Source: Osedax frankpressi (Eukaryota; Annelida; Polychaeta; Sabellida; Siboglinidae). Taken from it: a stretch of 64,000 nt of DNA. The notes under the pieces were generated by a model, which saw nothing but the letters and a program-made list of their open reading frames with translations, was not told where the DNA came from and searched no databases. A program made the translations under genes and the position numbers. Where the stretch lies: the NCBI GenBank assembly GCA_964035775.1, contig OZ038313.1, positions 17,737,745 through 17,801,744 on the forward strand, written 5' to 3'. The stretch's first letter is position 1; each line of letters starts with the position of its first letter. Shown piece by piece: positions 1 to 11,790 of the stretch.

Positions 1-7
1 TATATAC

Positions 8-44
<37 letters not shown>

Positions 45-60
45 TATATACATATATATA
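1..60. repeat. TA dinucleotide microsatellite
   Basis: Nearly pure alternating TA with a few C and G interruptions at the left edge. One of many TA tracts in the window (also around 5820, 31410, 43811, 44203, 49360, 58186, 60475 and 62429). The array may continue beyond the window. Confidence 0.9.
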
Positions 61-2470
61 TAGTTGTATAAGAATAAACTGGATATTAATATGACATAAA
101 CACATTCATTATTTATTTATTATTATATAAAATATACTTTAATAAAATATTAAGTTAAATATGTAGATTTTCGTACAGGATAAATTAATGAAATAATAAT
201 TGTAAGAAATTGAAAGCAATTGTTCCATTCTCGGATGGCAGGAATCTTTTATAATTGATTAGAGGAAACTGTTATAATTGGCTGCATACTGGATTAATAA
301 GAGAATTAGAAACTACACATAGTGTAGGACACAGACCACCGACACGGAGGTAGCAATCAGGAGAATTGAGATACAGGATTACAGGAAATTGAAAGGAAGG
401 TAAATAAACAATCAATAATTATAACACAATAAAAAAATAATATTGCGAAAACAAAATATAAATCAACAGATTTAGAAATAAATTAACTTTTGTATGCAAC
501 AGCTCCTGATTTCATAAACTAGAGTCGATAATCATATGCTTGAAAAGCACGGATGAGATGTATTAAATAAGCAAATTGAACTCATCTCTTAATTTAAAGT
601 AGGTGTAACATATATTGATGAAAACAAATTAATAAAAAGCATAAAATAAATGAAAGTATTATAGAAAATATGATTACGAAATGGCATGATATTTAGGAGT
701 ATATTATTATAAAATATTACATTATACTCAATCATACAAATCAGTAGGTCATACTCGAATACATAATATTAATTCAGAAATTAACTACATAAATGTCATA
801 ACAATTATCAAAAATGTATGACATACAAGCTCGTACAATATGCATATAATATATATTTACATGTGACAGGAATTAATCCATAAATTGCCTTGACCCCGTA
901 TATTGCATAAAATTCTATAAGTATGTGTAAAAATAATCCATAGCCGGTTAGGTCATTAGGGATTATCGGATCGGGAAGGATTGGGAATGATTGGTTGCCT
1001 ACGTTGCAGATAGAATTCAACGGCCCCTAACCACGGGCATATGAGGCTATCCGGAGAGGGATTAAGACCACTGGATGATGGTCAAATTAGAATAATGGCA
1101 AACAGCCGAAATGTGTATAAAACATTTTTGCTAAATCAATGCGTTTAGGAATATTGAAATTTGTAAAAATGACTTACAGTTTAAAGATATTACTGTAAAG
1201 ATATTTGTTCTCTATATATAGATTATCTAATATAAGATATTACATACTATATACTAGATATAGCAAAAATTAATGAGATTAAGATAGAATACCATTAAGT
1301 AGCGTTATAGTACTTTATAATTAAATGAGAAATATAAATAAATACTAATTAAAATAAGAATTTAATGTTGATACAAATATGAAATTATATAAATAATAAA
1401 TATCAATAAATAGTAATTAAAAAGCATAAGTAAATGGTACGTGAAGGTATAGAATGATTAATAGTGTATTTGACATTAGTTGTAACCAAATGTAAGCTTA
1501 GGAATTGTATGTTATAAGTATAAAAAGTCAGGGTGATATAATTACTGATTTAGGTATTCAGCTATAATATAAGAATTAGGTACATTCCTGTATATATTAA
1601 ATAGAATGATAATTTGTAGAATTATATAATTGTTTGAAATGACGTATGTCGCATTCAGGTATACACTGAAACATGACATATAATGTCACTCGAATAAAAA
1701 CTATCAGTGATTGTTTACGAGCATGATCAGCTGCGTTATGTAACAGCTTGACATATTATCGAGTGTCACAAACATAAAACAATCAATGCACATAGGATGA
1801 TTCATATTCGCATTGTATTAAGAGACTAAATAATTAAGATTCTATGAATATTATACACATCGACGTGTACTATAATAGAAGGATGTATAACGGGGACACG
1901 TAGGGGGACATGTAGGGGGACGTATAACGTGATAATAGAAGGATTAGAATTTCGTATACATAATAAACTGCATGCCATTAATAATAAGATACTACTAACA
2001 ACCGTTATACAGTAAATATATCTACAATATATAAGAAACATACGCTACATTTTATAGTAAATTCATGTAATGTTAATTAGTTAGAATGTAGTGTTTAATC
2101 ATGTGTTTTTTGCCTGGTATATTTATATATAAATAGGAATTTCACAAAACACATATCAGGTGTAAATTCAGCATTCAACTTAATTTTCAGATTGTCAAGC
2201 TAATTAGTTAGTCGTTAAGATAATCTAGATTTTACTATCATACTAATATATATTATAGATGTCTTTACAATATATATTATAGATGTCCATGAGGATATGA
2301 TATGATAAGTAAATGACATCAAGTATAAATTTCATAGTAAAATATATATCCAGTTTTTAAAATATCTAGATATAAGTTATTATAAATAAAATAATTACAC
2401 TGGGGGGGGGGGTTATTATTTATTTGAACATAATTATTTAATCTACTGACTGTTATTTAGAGAGTTATTT
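61..2470. other. AT-rich stretch; one GC-richer island, otherwise no gene seen
   Basis: Mostly AT-rich sequence. A GC-richer island lies at about 860-1087. On the minus strand it holds a frame open for about 65 codons (1020-808) and possible acceptors at the 3' side of intron-like sequence. Phase would allow it to be an exon downstream of the minus-strand coding island at 4143, but several incompatible splicings are possible and no protein family is recognised. A run of 11 G lies at 2402-2412. An imperfect direct repeat containing ATATATTATAGATGTC lies at about 2247-2287. Confidence 0.3.
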
Positions 2471-2479
2471 AGAGAGTTA

Positions 2480-2662
2480 TTACAAGAGAAGACAAACATG
2501 AACTGCTGTGGGATTGTACGAGTTCATATAACCCAACAAGTCAACTAAATAGAACAACTAGCCAGTGAACAATGCCGTTTAACCTGTCATTGTAGTCTCG
2601 ATGGTTTCTCTGCGTATTAGATAGTGAATAACACATCTCCCTATATACTGGAGTGCATACAT
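2480..2662 (-). CDS. Small two-exon gene candidate, unknown function
   Basis: On the minus strand a GC-richer segment starts with ATG at 2662-2660 (MYALQYIGRC...) and is open to a GTTAAA donor after 2584, leaving phase 1. An acceptor (TTTAG) before 2544 gives exactly the matching phase, and the second segment (DLLGYMNSYNPT...) runs to TAA at 2482-2480. Joined, this gives 47 residues. The ATG directly follows TAG, so 2662 could equally be an internal acceptor and the model a C-terminal piece of a larger gene. No family was recognised. The support is codon-like composition plus matching phase across an intron of only 39 nt, so this is a tentative call. Confidence 0.35.
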
Positions 2663-4020
2663 CTACCTATACACCGACCATGATACTACACACAATAGCA
2701 TCATAGATAAACAACACACATTATTATATAGTTATTGTATTGTTATTATATGGCTAGCAATAGTTAATGAAAAGTTACTGTAATAATTTCTTTCCTTAAG
2801 GTACCCTAATGTAACTTAATAAGTAACATTACTAAATATTAACCTAACACTTTATGGTATACAGTATAATTCACTATTTATAGTATTTATATACAATTAT
2901 CACATATTCATCAAGCGAAATACTAGTTTAAGTTAAATTTGAAAATAAAAGTTCAATGTATTTAAAATAAGTCTCTAATACATTAAAATACACTATTTCA
3001 ATAAATTATATTATTCTATAAGCAATAACACTAATAAACATAGACTTTCCAACTCAGACCTTCTGAGTTGTAACAGATTATATATGTTAAACATATATTT
3101 ATATAATGTCTATAGAAACTTATATCAATATTGCATTAGGAAATAGTAAATATTACAAAGATTATATAAAGTTATGTAATACACCTTACTACACATTATT
3201 TACAAAAATTCATAACTAATTGAATTTTATGTAGTTAATTAACTAAACAATAATATATAAAATGTGTTATAATAAGTATTGAGCCACTACTATTAATAGT
3301 ATTACTAAAAGAATTTTAATGTAATGTATATAAACATTTTATGTAATCTCAGGTGATTCAATTGAAAATAACAATGTACAATACAAATATGAATAATAAA
3401 CAATAGATAGGTATTTCTTATAGGTATAAATCACTCTTTGGAATAAAAATTATTTAAAAATATAAATGACCATTAATATATATTTGTATATAAATATATG
3501 TATTATTAGTTAAATATTTGATATACAATTTATATATAGTAATGAAGTATTACTGTTTATAATCACTGTTTTTAATCTATAAATATTATATATAATATAC
3601 ATATGAGATACAATATGCAGGTAATGTACAATTGTTTATATTTATACAATGTTTGAATATGTATGCTATTGTCTATGATTATAGTATTTATATAATACAT
3701 ATTATGATATAGTGTATAAATTATCAACTATATAGTTACTAACTGAATAATTACATGAATATTATATAAATGATAGTATAATAATTGTATTTATAATATT
3801 TATGAGAAATTCTGAAATATTCATATTAGAAATGCGTCTGATGATGTATATACTTTAAAATTAAGATATTACATAATATATGTAATTATTTTAGTATTTT
3901 ATACTATTGTAATGAGATAATCATATACAAAAACTAAATTATAATTGTTTAGAATACTAAATATATGTTGTCATTATAAGTATACTATATGATTATTATA
4001 ATCATTATTATAACGTTATA

Positions 4021-4143
4021 TCATAACTTATAACCATTGAACCACGGTGGCTCTTTCTTCTTACGTCTAATCGATCTTCTAAACGACTGATCGCGAAATC
4101 CATTAGTTTGTATTGATGATGTACCACTTGTAGGATTACTCAT
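4021..4143 (-). CDS. Small basic coding island, possible first exon, unknown function
   Basis: Minus-strand frame from ATG at 4143-4141 to TGA at 4023-4021, 40 codons: a Ser/Thr/Gln-rich N-terminus followed by a strongly basic cluster (RRSIRRKKKEPPWFN). The island is clearly GC-richer than its surroundings. A donor-like GTTATA follows the asparagine codon (G|GTTATA at 4035/4034). This fits the donor style used elsewhere in the window, so the segment may be exon 1 of a longer gene running leftwards rather than a 40-residue protein. An in-frame stop lies 14 codons upstream of the ATG, which supports this start. No family was recognised. Confidence 0.4.
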   Translation of the reverse strand: MSNPTSGTSSIQTNGFRDQSFRRSIRRKKKEPPWFNGYKL

Positions 4144-4823
4144 TATTATTACCAAAAATGTGTATAATAATATTAAGATTAGAGTTTAAAATTAATACAA
4201 TTCTAATAATAATATTTACAAACTATGTTTATTATATAGCATACGAATCTAGATTATATATTATTAGCATTTCAATTGTAATTTATTAATTAAAGAATGT
4301 ATAAATTATATTTGAAACTTTAAAACTTGTTAGTATAATGATTTAATATTCAAAACAGATATTATAATGAAGAGAATAATGATTTTTGAAAAATGCACTG
4401 ATTTAAATCCTCTAACGCACTCATTTAATTCAAGTACAACGACGCACGCAAATAGGCGTGGTATATACTCCAATGATTTCATTTATTACTGTATATTCGT
4501 TAATAGATCGTTACAGTACTTTTACAATTGAATATAATTCGTTACAGAATTTAAATATAAATATTATAAATTATATTATATTCATTTTAAAATTAATTTA
4601 ATTACAATAAAATACCTAGTATATTCCAATATATTATCTAATCTTGGGTATAATACAGTAATCTCGAGTGTAGTAATTATGTAAGTTATATATCGTTGTT
4701 TAGTACAAATTAAATCAATTAATAACAATATTCTATATTAATATAATAATAGTATATTATAAGATTATTATTATAAGTTTATTATAAGAGCATAGTATAT
4801 TTTTACTAAGTTAAATATTAAGT

Positions 4824-4998
4824 TAAAAAATACAATAACATATTAATATTAATAATTATTATTAATAAATATTCACTACACAGAAAATATAAGTATATAT
4901 TTTAATTAAATTAAAAAATACAATAACATATTAATAAATATTATTATTATTAATAAATATTCACTACACAGAAGTATATATTTTAATTGACCAAATCT
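4824..4998. repeat. Two-copy tandem duplication of about 88 bp
   Basis: Two adjacent copies share a block starting TTAAAAAATACAATAACA and ending in TATTCACTACACAGAA plus a TATATTTTAATT tail. They differ by small indels in the AT-rich middle. A second, shorter near-repeat follows: the motif ending AGTAACTTTATG occurs at about 5001-5020 and 5076-5100. These are local duplications with no coding content. Confidence 0.75.
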
Positions 4999-5350
4999 AC
5001 TATATAAGTAACTTTATGCATAATGAAATTAATTTAAATATTTACTATATTATAATATATATTATAATGAACTAAATCTAAAATATAAGTAACTTTATGA
5101 ATATAGAAATTTTATTTATATTGTTTCATTTTTAAGGATTTTTATATCATATTTCAATTTTTAGATTTATTTGTGGAATTTATTATTATTTATTATGAGA
5201 AATAGTTTATGATTGAGAATACACTTTTAAATAGCTAGCGGGTCACTCACATTTATGGAACACTAAGCAATCTATGTATATATAAAATTGTTGCTATTAT
5301 TATTATATTTAATTATTAAGAAAACTATTTAAAATTATTTAGTTAGAACC

Positions 5351-5368
5351 AAGATTACCGGTAATCTT
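5351..5368. repeat. Perfect 18-bp palindrome
   Basis: AAGATTACCGGTAATCTT is its own reverse complement without a mismatch. It is unusual here because its centre is GC-rich (ACCGGT) within very AT-rich sequence. It could be a binding site for a dimeric factor or chance; no gene boundary lies next to it. Confidence 0.8.
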
Positions 5369-6228
5369 GTGTTATACTGTAAATATTTCAGCAAAATTAT
5401 TAGTTATGGAATATTCTATGGTAACTACTTATAAAACAGAAGATTATATTAATAAATAGATATATACCTAATTATGAGATTTAAATAAATAAATAATACC
5501 ATTAAAATATAAATATATATAATACAATTTTATTTTATTATAAAATGTATAAACCATTATCATGTAATTATCCATTTAATAACAATTATAATAATGCAAT
5601 ATTTGTATAATATAAATTACATTTATTAAATAACTATTAATACACTATAGTATGTATTATGTAGATACAATTCTATAATAATGGAGTCCATATGTAATAT
5701 ATATACACATTTAGTCTATATTTATAAATACAGCAATAAAATTATATAAATAGATATAAATTTATGATAACTTTTATCTATGTTTGACTTACATTAAAGA
5801 ATCATAGAGAGATTTATATATACGTATATATATATATATATATAGGTGTGTGTGTGTGTGTACTAATATAAGAGAATACAGTATATTTCAATAAAACCAA
5901 TACAATAAATATTTATATCCTACATTAGAATGTATATTTTAAAATTTCAAAACAATGTTTTGTTGACAAATTTATTAGAATAAATGAAAGGAAGAACTTA
6001 TATTATTTTGTATATAAAAATAATCAGAACTCTTGATTATTTATAAGAAATGTAAACCAATATTGATATACTTCAGTATATTCATTCATGAATGATTCTA
6101 TAAATCTAATAAATTTAATTAATGAATATAATTAAATATACATTTTAAAAAATATATATGTCCATTTCATTTATAATACTATGTAATATATTTAAATTAA
6201 AATAATAGTTAGATAATAATATCAATTG

Positions 6229-9064
6229 TTACAAAGTTACCCAGTTGCATTCCATTTCCATACCATAGTACCATATAGGTTTACACCCGCTAGATAATAC
6301 AATTGTTTTTACATTAAAGTATTCTATAGGGGATGCAACCCCTATGATATAGCATGTTATGATAAATAATGATTATAATCAATTATAATTCAATTTTAAA
6401 TATATCCTTGAATCATCTGAATAACATTTTTGATGGTGTTACAAAAGTTTCACAGTTGCCAAAATATTGTATTATGATATATATATATATTGTAACTGGG
6501 TGTTTTAAGAAATATTAAGTATAACAATAAACACATATCTAAACAGTGGATGCTATATTGTAACACAATACATACTATTTATTATATTATAAGCATAATA
6601 TATTAATAAATAGGTTATCAGGTTAACTTATCAGTTGGAAATATATAAAATATTAATTAAGATTAAATGAAAAATAAGAGAATATAGAAATAGAAATCTA
6701 TAAATCAAAAGAATTGAAATAATAAAACACAATTTTATTTTATTATAAATTATTATAATTCTAATTATATATATAAATAATTATTATATTTCAAATTAAA
6801 GATATTATTTATATACAGCTGTAGGTTAATTTTGCTGAGGTTATACAAAAGTAAATAATAATTACAATAATGATGTAATAAATTATGATCCTATTAGGAT
6901 TGTATTCTTGAATTGTTAGTGGCTATTACTAATTGTTAATATTGTTAATATTGTTATTATTATTAATTGTTATTATTTTAATTTAATAATCTTTAAAAAT
7001 ATTTCTTTAATTTATTATATTTGCAGACAACATAATTGTATATAATATAAAAATTGAGGTATCGTTTCTTCTTTTTATTAGGTATTTCGTTAAATTTATA
7101 AATTATAATTATGACTTACGTAATCAGTATTATAATATGGATAAAAAAAATACACAAAACAAAAGTAAAAAATCCTACTATAAATATGTATAATTTTATT
7201 TGGATGTTAATAATGGATCATCTTATATGAGATATTAGGTCATCATAATGTAACTATCACATAATCTCATCTGCAAGTCATTATTACATCACCTCAATCT
7301 AGTATAACTATTACATCATGTAATCAAGGTATTACCAAATTATGTTCCTTTGCTATCGAGAGTACGCCCAGAGTCCAGTACAAACAATCTCACCTTGTAA
7401 AATATGTAGGAACAGCAAACGTATACAAACGCAGTGTTATTTCACATGTGCCAAGGTTTACATCTTGAACTCATTTCGTTTATAAATAACTTTAGTATTA
7501 CATAACGAATGCCTGGGTGTACAGTGTACACTGTACAGTGTACACTGCATATAGAACGTGTATGTAAACATATATATACTTATTCTTAGTTAATAAATAT
7601 TCTATAATGTATTTAAATAATAAAATAAATTTGTAAGAACGCCCTAAAAACATATAAAATAAGTTATTTTATTTGCGCCAATGTTATAGATCTGATACTT
7701 ATAGATTAATTTATATATGAATAATGAATATATACATATAAGGATATATACATATAAGGATATAGTCTTAATGAATGTAAAACTACATTGGCATAAATAA
7801 ATAATGGCTTCTGTATATATTAATTCTACTTTAATACATCATATATATATATATATATATGTATGTTCTATTATTTATACAATTAATAATAGTTATTATA
7901 AATATTATTTATCATACAAGGTGAAAATACAAATTATTTCATTTTAGCTACCATAGAATTTAATTAGAAAGTTTTTCAATAATATTAAAGTTATGTAAAA
8001 TTATGAGATTTACACTTCATACATATTCATTTGGAGTATGTTATTATTAGCAGTTATAATATCATAAACACGTTTAAACAACTTAATTCATTTCTTAAAT
8101 GGTTAAATTAAATAAGATATCGCATGTAATCGCATATCAAATATAATATTGGATATAAATAAATATTATTTATATATAATATCTGAATGTACTCGTAGAA
8201 TAACATCGGACACTTTATATACTCGAGTCTACAAGTAGGGGCTTTATCAAGCTGCAAATGAATCATATGTATTCATAGGATATCCATTATTTCACTTTTT
8301 CTGTAAATATTATTATTTATACAATCCAGCCCAGCTGTGAATTATAGATAAACTTTAAGCCAGGCAAGTAATTTATTTATTTAAAGAATGAATGTGATTC
8401 AACTGAATATTATCCAGTGTTTAACATAAACTGCTACTGAGTAAGTCAATATAGTATAGGAAGTACACAGTGGCTGTACAGTGTACACTGCCTGTACAGT
8501 GTACACTGTGGCTGTACAGTGTACACGGTGGCTGTACAGTGTACACTGTGGCTGTACAGTGTACACTGTGGCTGTACAGTGTACACTGCCTGTACAGTGT
8601 ACACAGTGGCTGTACAGTGTACACGGTGGCTGTACAGTGTACACAGTGCCTGTACAGTGTACACTGTGGCTGTACACTGTACACGGTGCCTGTACAGTGT
8701 ACACGGTGGCTGTACAGTGTACACTGTGGCTGTACAGTGTACACTGTGGCTGTACAGTGTACACGGTGGCTGTACAGTGTACACTGTACAGTGCGTTTGG
8801 TTGACTTAGCTCATGGTATAAACAAGCGTGTAGTCAAGGCGTGCCGATTGCTAGTATAGCCCCCACTCCCCCACCCACCCACCCACCGACCCTATTCCTA
8901 CGAGGATAGGGAGTGGGAGGCGGGGGGGGGGGGGGGCTGTAATGCCGTTGCCGCCCTGGCGAGTGTCAGGGAAGTTGGTAATCAATTGCTAGATAAACTG
9001 CCACGTAAACTTACGAAGGGAATCATGTTAAGAGCTTTCCAAACACATTCGCGCACATAAATGC
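6229..9064 (-). CDS. Five-exon minus-strand gene fragment, possible SMP (lipid-transfer) domain
   Basis: Exons in order: 9064-9015, 8334-8323 (12 nt), 8251-8212, 7469-7394 and 6289-6229. Intron phases agree throughout (0, 0, 1, 2). The pieces read IYVRECVWKALNMIPF, LGWI, LDKAPTCRLEYIK, then QDVNLGTCEITLRLYTFAVP and GCKPIWYYGMEMECNW. The last exon either reaches TAA at 6231-6229 or splices at TGG|GTAACT. The order of a tryptophan-containing helix, a short linker and an 'F..DV.LGT..I.L' strand resembles SMP domains of extended synaptotagmins, which carry lipids at membrane contacts; this is a by-eye resemblance only. Exon 1 needs an upstream exon (phase 1), so the N-terminus is missing. The 20-bp minisatellite 8465-8792 lies in the first intron. 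The 12-nt exon and the 8212 donor are the weakest parts; the 7469-7394 and 9064-9015 exons are the best. Confidence 0.5.
7516..7548. repeat. Isolated copy of the TGTACAGTGTAC palindrome motif
   Basis: Two overlapping copies of GTGTACAGTGTACACTG lie about 0.9 kb from the minisatellite at 8465, which is built from the same sequence. It sits in an intron of the minus-strand gene model 6229-9064. Confidence 0.8.
8465..8792. repeat. Minisatellite 1: 20-bp palindromic unit
   Basis: About 16 copies of GCTGTACAGTGTACACTGTG with T/G, A/T and shorter CCTG variants. Each unit contains the 14-bp perfect palindrome ACAGTGTACACTGT, so single strands could form hairpins repeatedly. All six frames give open frames of 96-129 codons that are translations of the repeat, not genes. 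It appears to lie within an intron of the minus-strand gene 6229-9064. Confidence 0.95.
8793..9014. other. GC-rich intron segment with a 15-G run
   Basis: This is a GC-rich stretch with CpGs between the 20-bp minisatellite and the 9064-9015 exon. It includes a CCCACC-type run at about 8863-8885 and an uninterrupted run of 15 G at 8922-8936. Minus-strand read-through of the exon donor at 9015 would end at TGA about 11 codons on. No separate gene is supported. The G run could form a quadruplex. Confidence 0.6.
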
Positions 9065-9126
9065 CTGCGATTATAATATATTATAATGCCCTGCGCTGCT
9101 GTAACTGTGTCGTATACGGTGCCGAG

Positions 9127-9338
9127 TGGCCCCCACACCGTAGCCCCCACACCGTGACCCCCACACCGTAGCCCCCACACTGTGGCCCCCACACCGTGAC
9201 CCCTACACCGTGGGCCCCACACCGTGGGCCCCACACCGTGGCCCCCACACCGTGGGCCCCACACTGTGACCCCTACACCGTGGGCCTCACACCGTGGCCC
9301 CCACACCGTGGGTCCTACACCGTGGCCCCCACACAGTG
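9127..9338. repeat. Minisatellite 2: 15-bp GC-rich unit
   Basis: About 14 copies of the 15-bp unit CCCCCACACCGTGGG, with variants in the last four bases (GTGAC, GTAGC) and occasional T. It is strongly strand-asymmetric (C-rich on plus). The open frame on the minus strand (9306-9028) is a translation of the repeat plus flank and is not considered a gene. Confidence 0.95.
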
Positions 9339-9460
9339 GGTCCTAAGACTATAACCATATATTACCGAACGCACAGCACTCAATCAATAGTAAAAACTTT
9401 CCAAGTTTCATTATAGGTTTAAAACATTCGCTGCACAAACAAACCGTGGGAAGCGAAGGA

Positions 9461-11287
9461 ATAACTATAGCCATTGGTAGTTATTCAATAGCTATACATA
9501 TAGCCATTGGTAGTTATTCAATAGTTATACATATAGCCATTGGTAGTTATTCAATAGCTATACATATAGCCTATGTAAGTTATTCAATAGTTATACATAT
9601 AGCCATTGGTAGTTATTCAATAGCTATACATATAGCCATTGGTAGTTATTCAATAGCTATACATATAGCCATTGGTAGTTATTCAATAGTTATACATATA
9701 GCCATTGGTAGTTATTCAATAGTTATACATATAGCTTATGATAGTTATTCAATAGTTATACATATAGCCATTGGTAGTTATTCAATAGCTATACATATAG
9801 CCTATGTAAGTTATTCAATAGTTATACATATAGCCATTGGTAGTTATTCAATAGCTATACATATAGCCATTGGTAGTTATTCAATAGCTATACATATAGC
9901 CATTGGTAGTTATTCAATAGTTATACATATAGCCATTGGTAGTTATTCAATAGTTATACATATAGCTTATGATAGTTATTCAATAGTTATACATATAGCC
10001 TATAGTAGTTATTCAATAGTTATACATATAGCCTATAGTAGTTATTCAATAGTTATACATATAGCCTATAGTAGTTATTCAATAGTTATACATATAGCCA
10101 TTGGTAGTTATTCAATAGTTATACATATAGCCATTGGTAGTTATTCAATAGTTATACATATAGCCTATGGTAGTTATTCAATAGTTATACATATAGCCAT
10201 TGGTAGTTATTCAATAGTTATACATATAGCCATTGGTAGTTATTCAATAGTTATACATATAGCCATTGGTAGTTATTCAATAGTTATACATATAGCCATT
10301 GGTAGTTATTCAATAGTTATACATATAGCCATTGGTAGTTATTCAATAGTTATACATATAGCTTATGATAGTTATTCAATAGTTATACATATAGCCATTG
10401 GTAGTTATTCAATAGCTATAAATATAGCCTATGTAAGTTATTCAATAGTTATACATATAGCCATTGGTAGTTATTCAATAGCTATACATATAGCCATTGG
10501 TAGTTATTCAATAGCTATACATATAGCCATTGGTAGTTATTCAATAGTTATACATATAGCCATTGGTAGTTATTCAATAGTTATACATATAGCTTATGAT
10601 AGTTATTCAATAGTTATACATATAGCCTATAGTAGTTATTCAATAGTTATACATATAGCCTATAGTAGTTATTCAATAGTTATACATATAGCCTATAGTA
10701 GTTATTCAATAGTTATACATATAGCCATTGGTAGTTATTCAATAGTTATACATATAGCCATTGGTAGTTATTCAATAGTTATACATATAGCCATTGGTAG
10801 TTATTCAATAGTTATACATATAGCCATTGGTAGTTATTCAATAGTTATACATATAGCCATTGGTAGTTATTCAATAGTTATACATATAGCCATTGGTAGT
10901 TATTCAATAGTTATACATATAGCCATTGGTAGTTATTCAATAGTTATACATATAGCCATTGGTAGTTATTCAATAGTTATACATATAGCCATTGGTAGTT
11001 ATTCAATAGTTATACATATAGCCATTGGTAGTTATTCAATAGTTATACATATAGCCATTGGTAGTTATTCAATAGTTATACATATAGCCATTGGTAGTTA
11101 TTCAATAGTTATACATATAGTCATTGGTAGTTATTCAATAGTTATACATATAGCCATTGGTAGTTATTCAATAGTTAAACATATAGCCATTGGTAGTTAT
11201 TCAATAGTTATACATATAGCCTATGGTAGTTATTCAATAGCTATACATATAGCCATTGGTAGTTATTCAATAGCTATATATATATAG
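9461..11287. repeat. Minisatellite 3: 33-bp unit, about 55 copies
   Basis: The unit is 33 bp: ATAGCCATTGGTAGTTATTC followed by AATAGTTATACAT. Because 33 is a multiple of three and there are no indels, one plus-strand frame stays open for over 600 codons with an 11-residue repeat (IAIGSYSIVIH). That frame has no ATG, either inside the array or back to the upstream stop near 9335, so it is treated as non-coding. Variants (TATGTAAG, TTATGATAG, CTATAGTAG) are ordered. A 7-unit block (231 bp) recurs three times, and an 11-unit block reappears exactly 19 units (627 bp) away. Confidence 0.95.
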
Positions 11288-11790
11288 TTAATAGAGGGTA
11301 TGTGAATGTGATTTAATATGGTTTGACAAAATATGTTATATATGTTATATATGTTATATAGTATATTATTAAATTATTAAATTATTGATTTCACGGATTT
11401 AATCATATGGTTTATTATATATTTTATATAAATAAATTATTTTATATGCAATACAATTATAATAATGTAGAACATGAAATGCTGCTAAATATAATTGGGT
11501 ACAGAGGGCACACATTTATATTATAAACAAAGAAAATAAAAACAATTAAAAACAATTGAAAATAATTGAAAAGTAGGACTAATTTTTAAGGTAGTATCGG
11601 TTTGTATAGAAAGAATAGAGTAAGAGAGGTAAAGATGTGGGGTTGGGAGGTGGGGTCGAGGATGGAGTGTAGAGTTGTGATTGGGGAATTAATACCATAT
11701 TGTAACCAAGTGGTGTGGGGATGAGACCTAGTTTAGGGGCATAGGGCAGTAGTAATCAACTAGACAATCTATAGATCAATACAATGTAAA
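11288..11790. other. Spacer between arrays with a possible minus-strand exon
   Basis: The left half is AT-rich. At 11748-11588 the minus strand is open for about 54 codons before a stop, rich in Pro, Leu and Tyr (for example LIPTPLGYNMVLIPQSQLY). It has a CTAG acceptor near 11726 preceded by a pyrimidine-rich tract. It could be an upstream exon of the minus-strand gene at 6-9 kb, but no family match or donor pairing supports it. The plus strand here is G-rich (GGGGTTGGGAGGTGGGG). Confidence 0.25.

Larger units (their letters stand above)
2663..6228. other. AT-rich stretch outside the 4021-4143 island
   Basis: Apart from the island at 4021-4143 no gene is visible. It contains a hairpin at 3051-3069 (AACTCAGA, 3-nt loop, TCTGAGTT), a tandem duplication at 4824-4998, a perfect 18-bp palindrome at 5351-5368, and a TA tract followed by TG repeats at 5823-5860. 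A possible 12-nt exon lies on the minus strand near 5256 (acceptor GCTTAG, donor GTGAGT). It is too short to call. Confidence 0.5.

Noticed and set aside
1826-2041. 71-codon minus-strand frame
   Set aside because: Hydrophobic but without similarity or splice context. It includes a short GGGGACGTATA-type repeat at about 1890-1930, and composition fits chance.
8399-8859. Six overlapping open frames of about 100-130 codons
   Set aside because: All are readings of the 20-bp palindromic minisatellite on both strands.
9028-9306. 92-codon minus-strand frame (Gly/Val/Trp-rich)
   Set aside because: A reading of the 15-bp repeat. The real minus-strand exon here (9064-9015) uses a different frame.
9446-11287. 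613-codon open frame
   Set aside because: It is a translation of the 33-bp minisatellite. It has no ATG within the frame or back to the preceding stop, and the frame length follows from a unit divisible by three.
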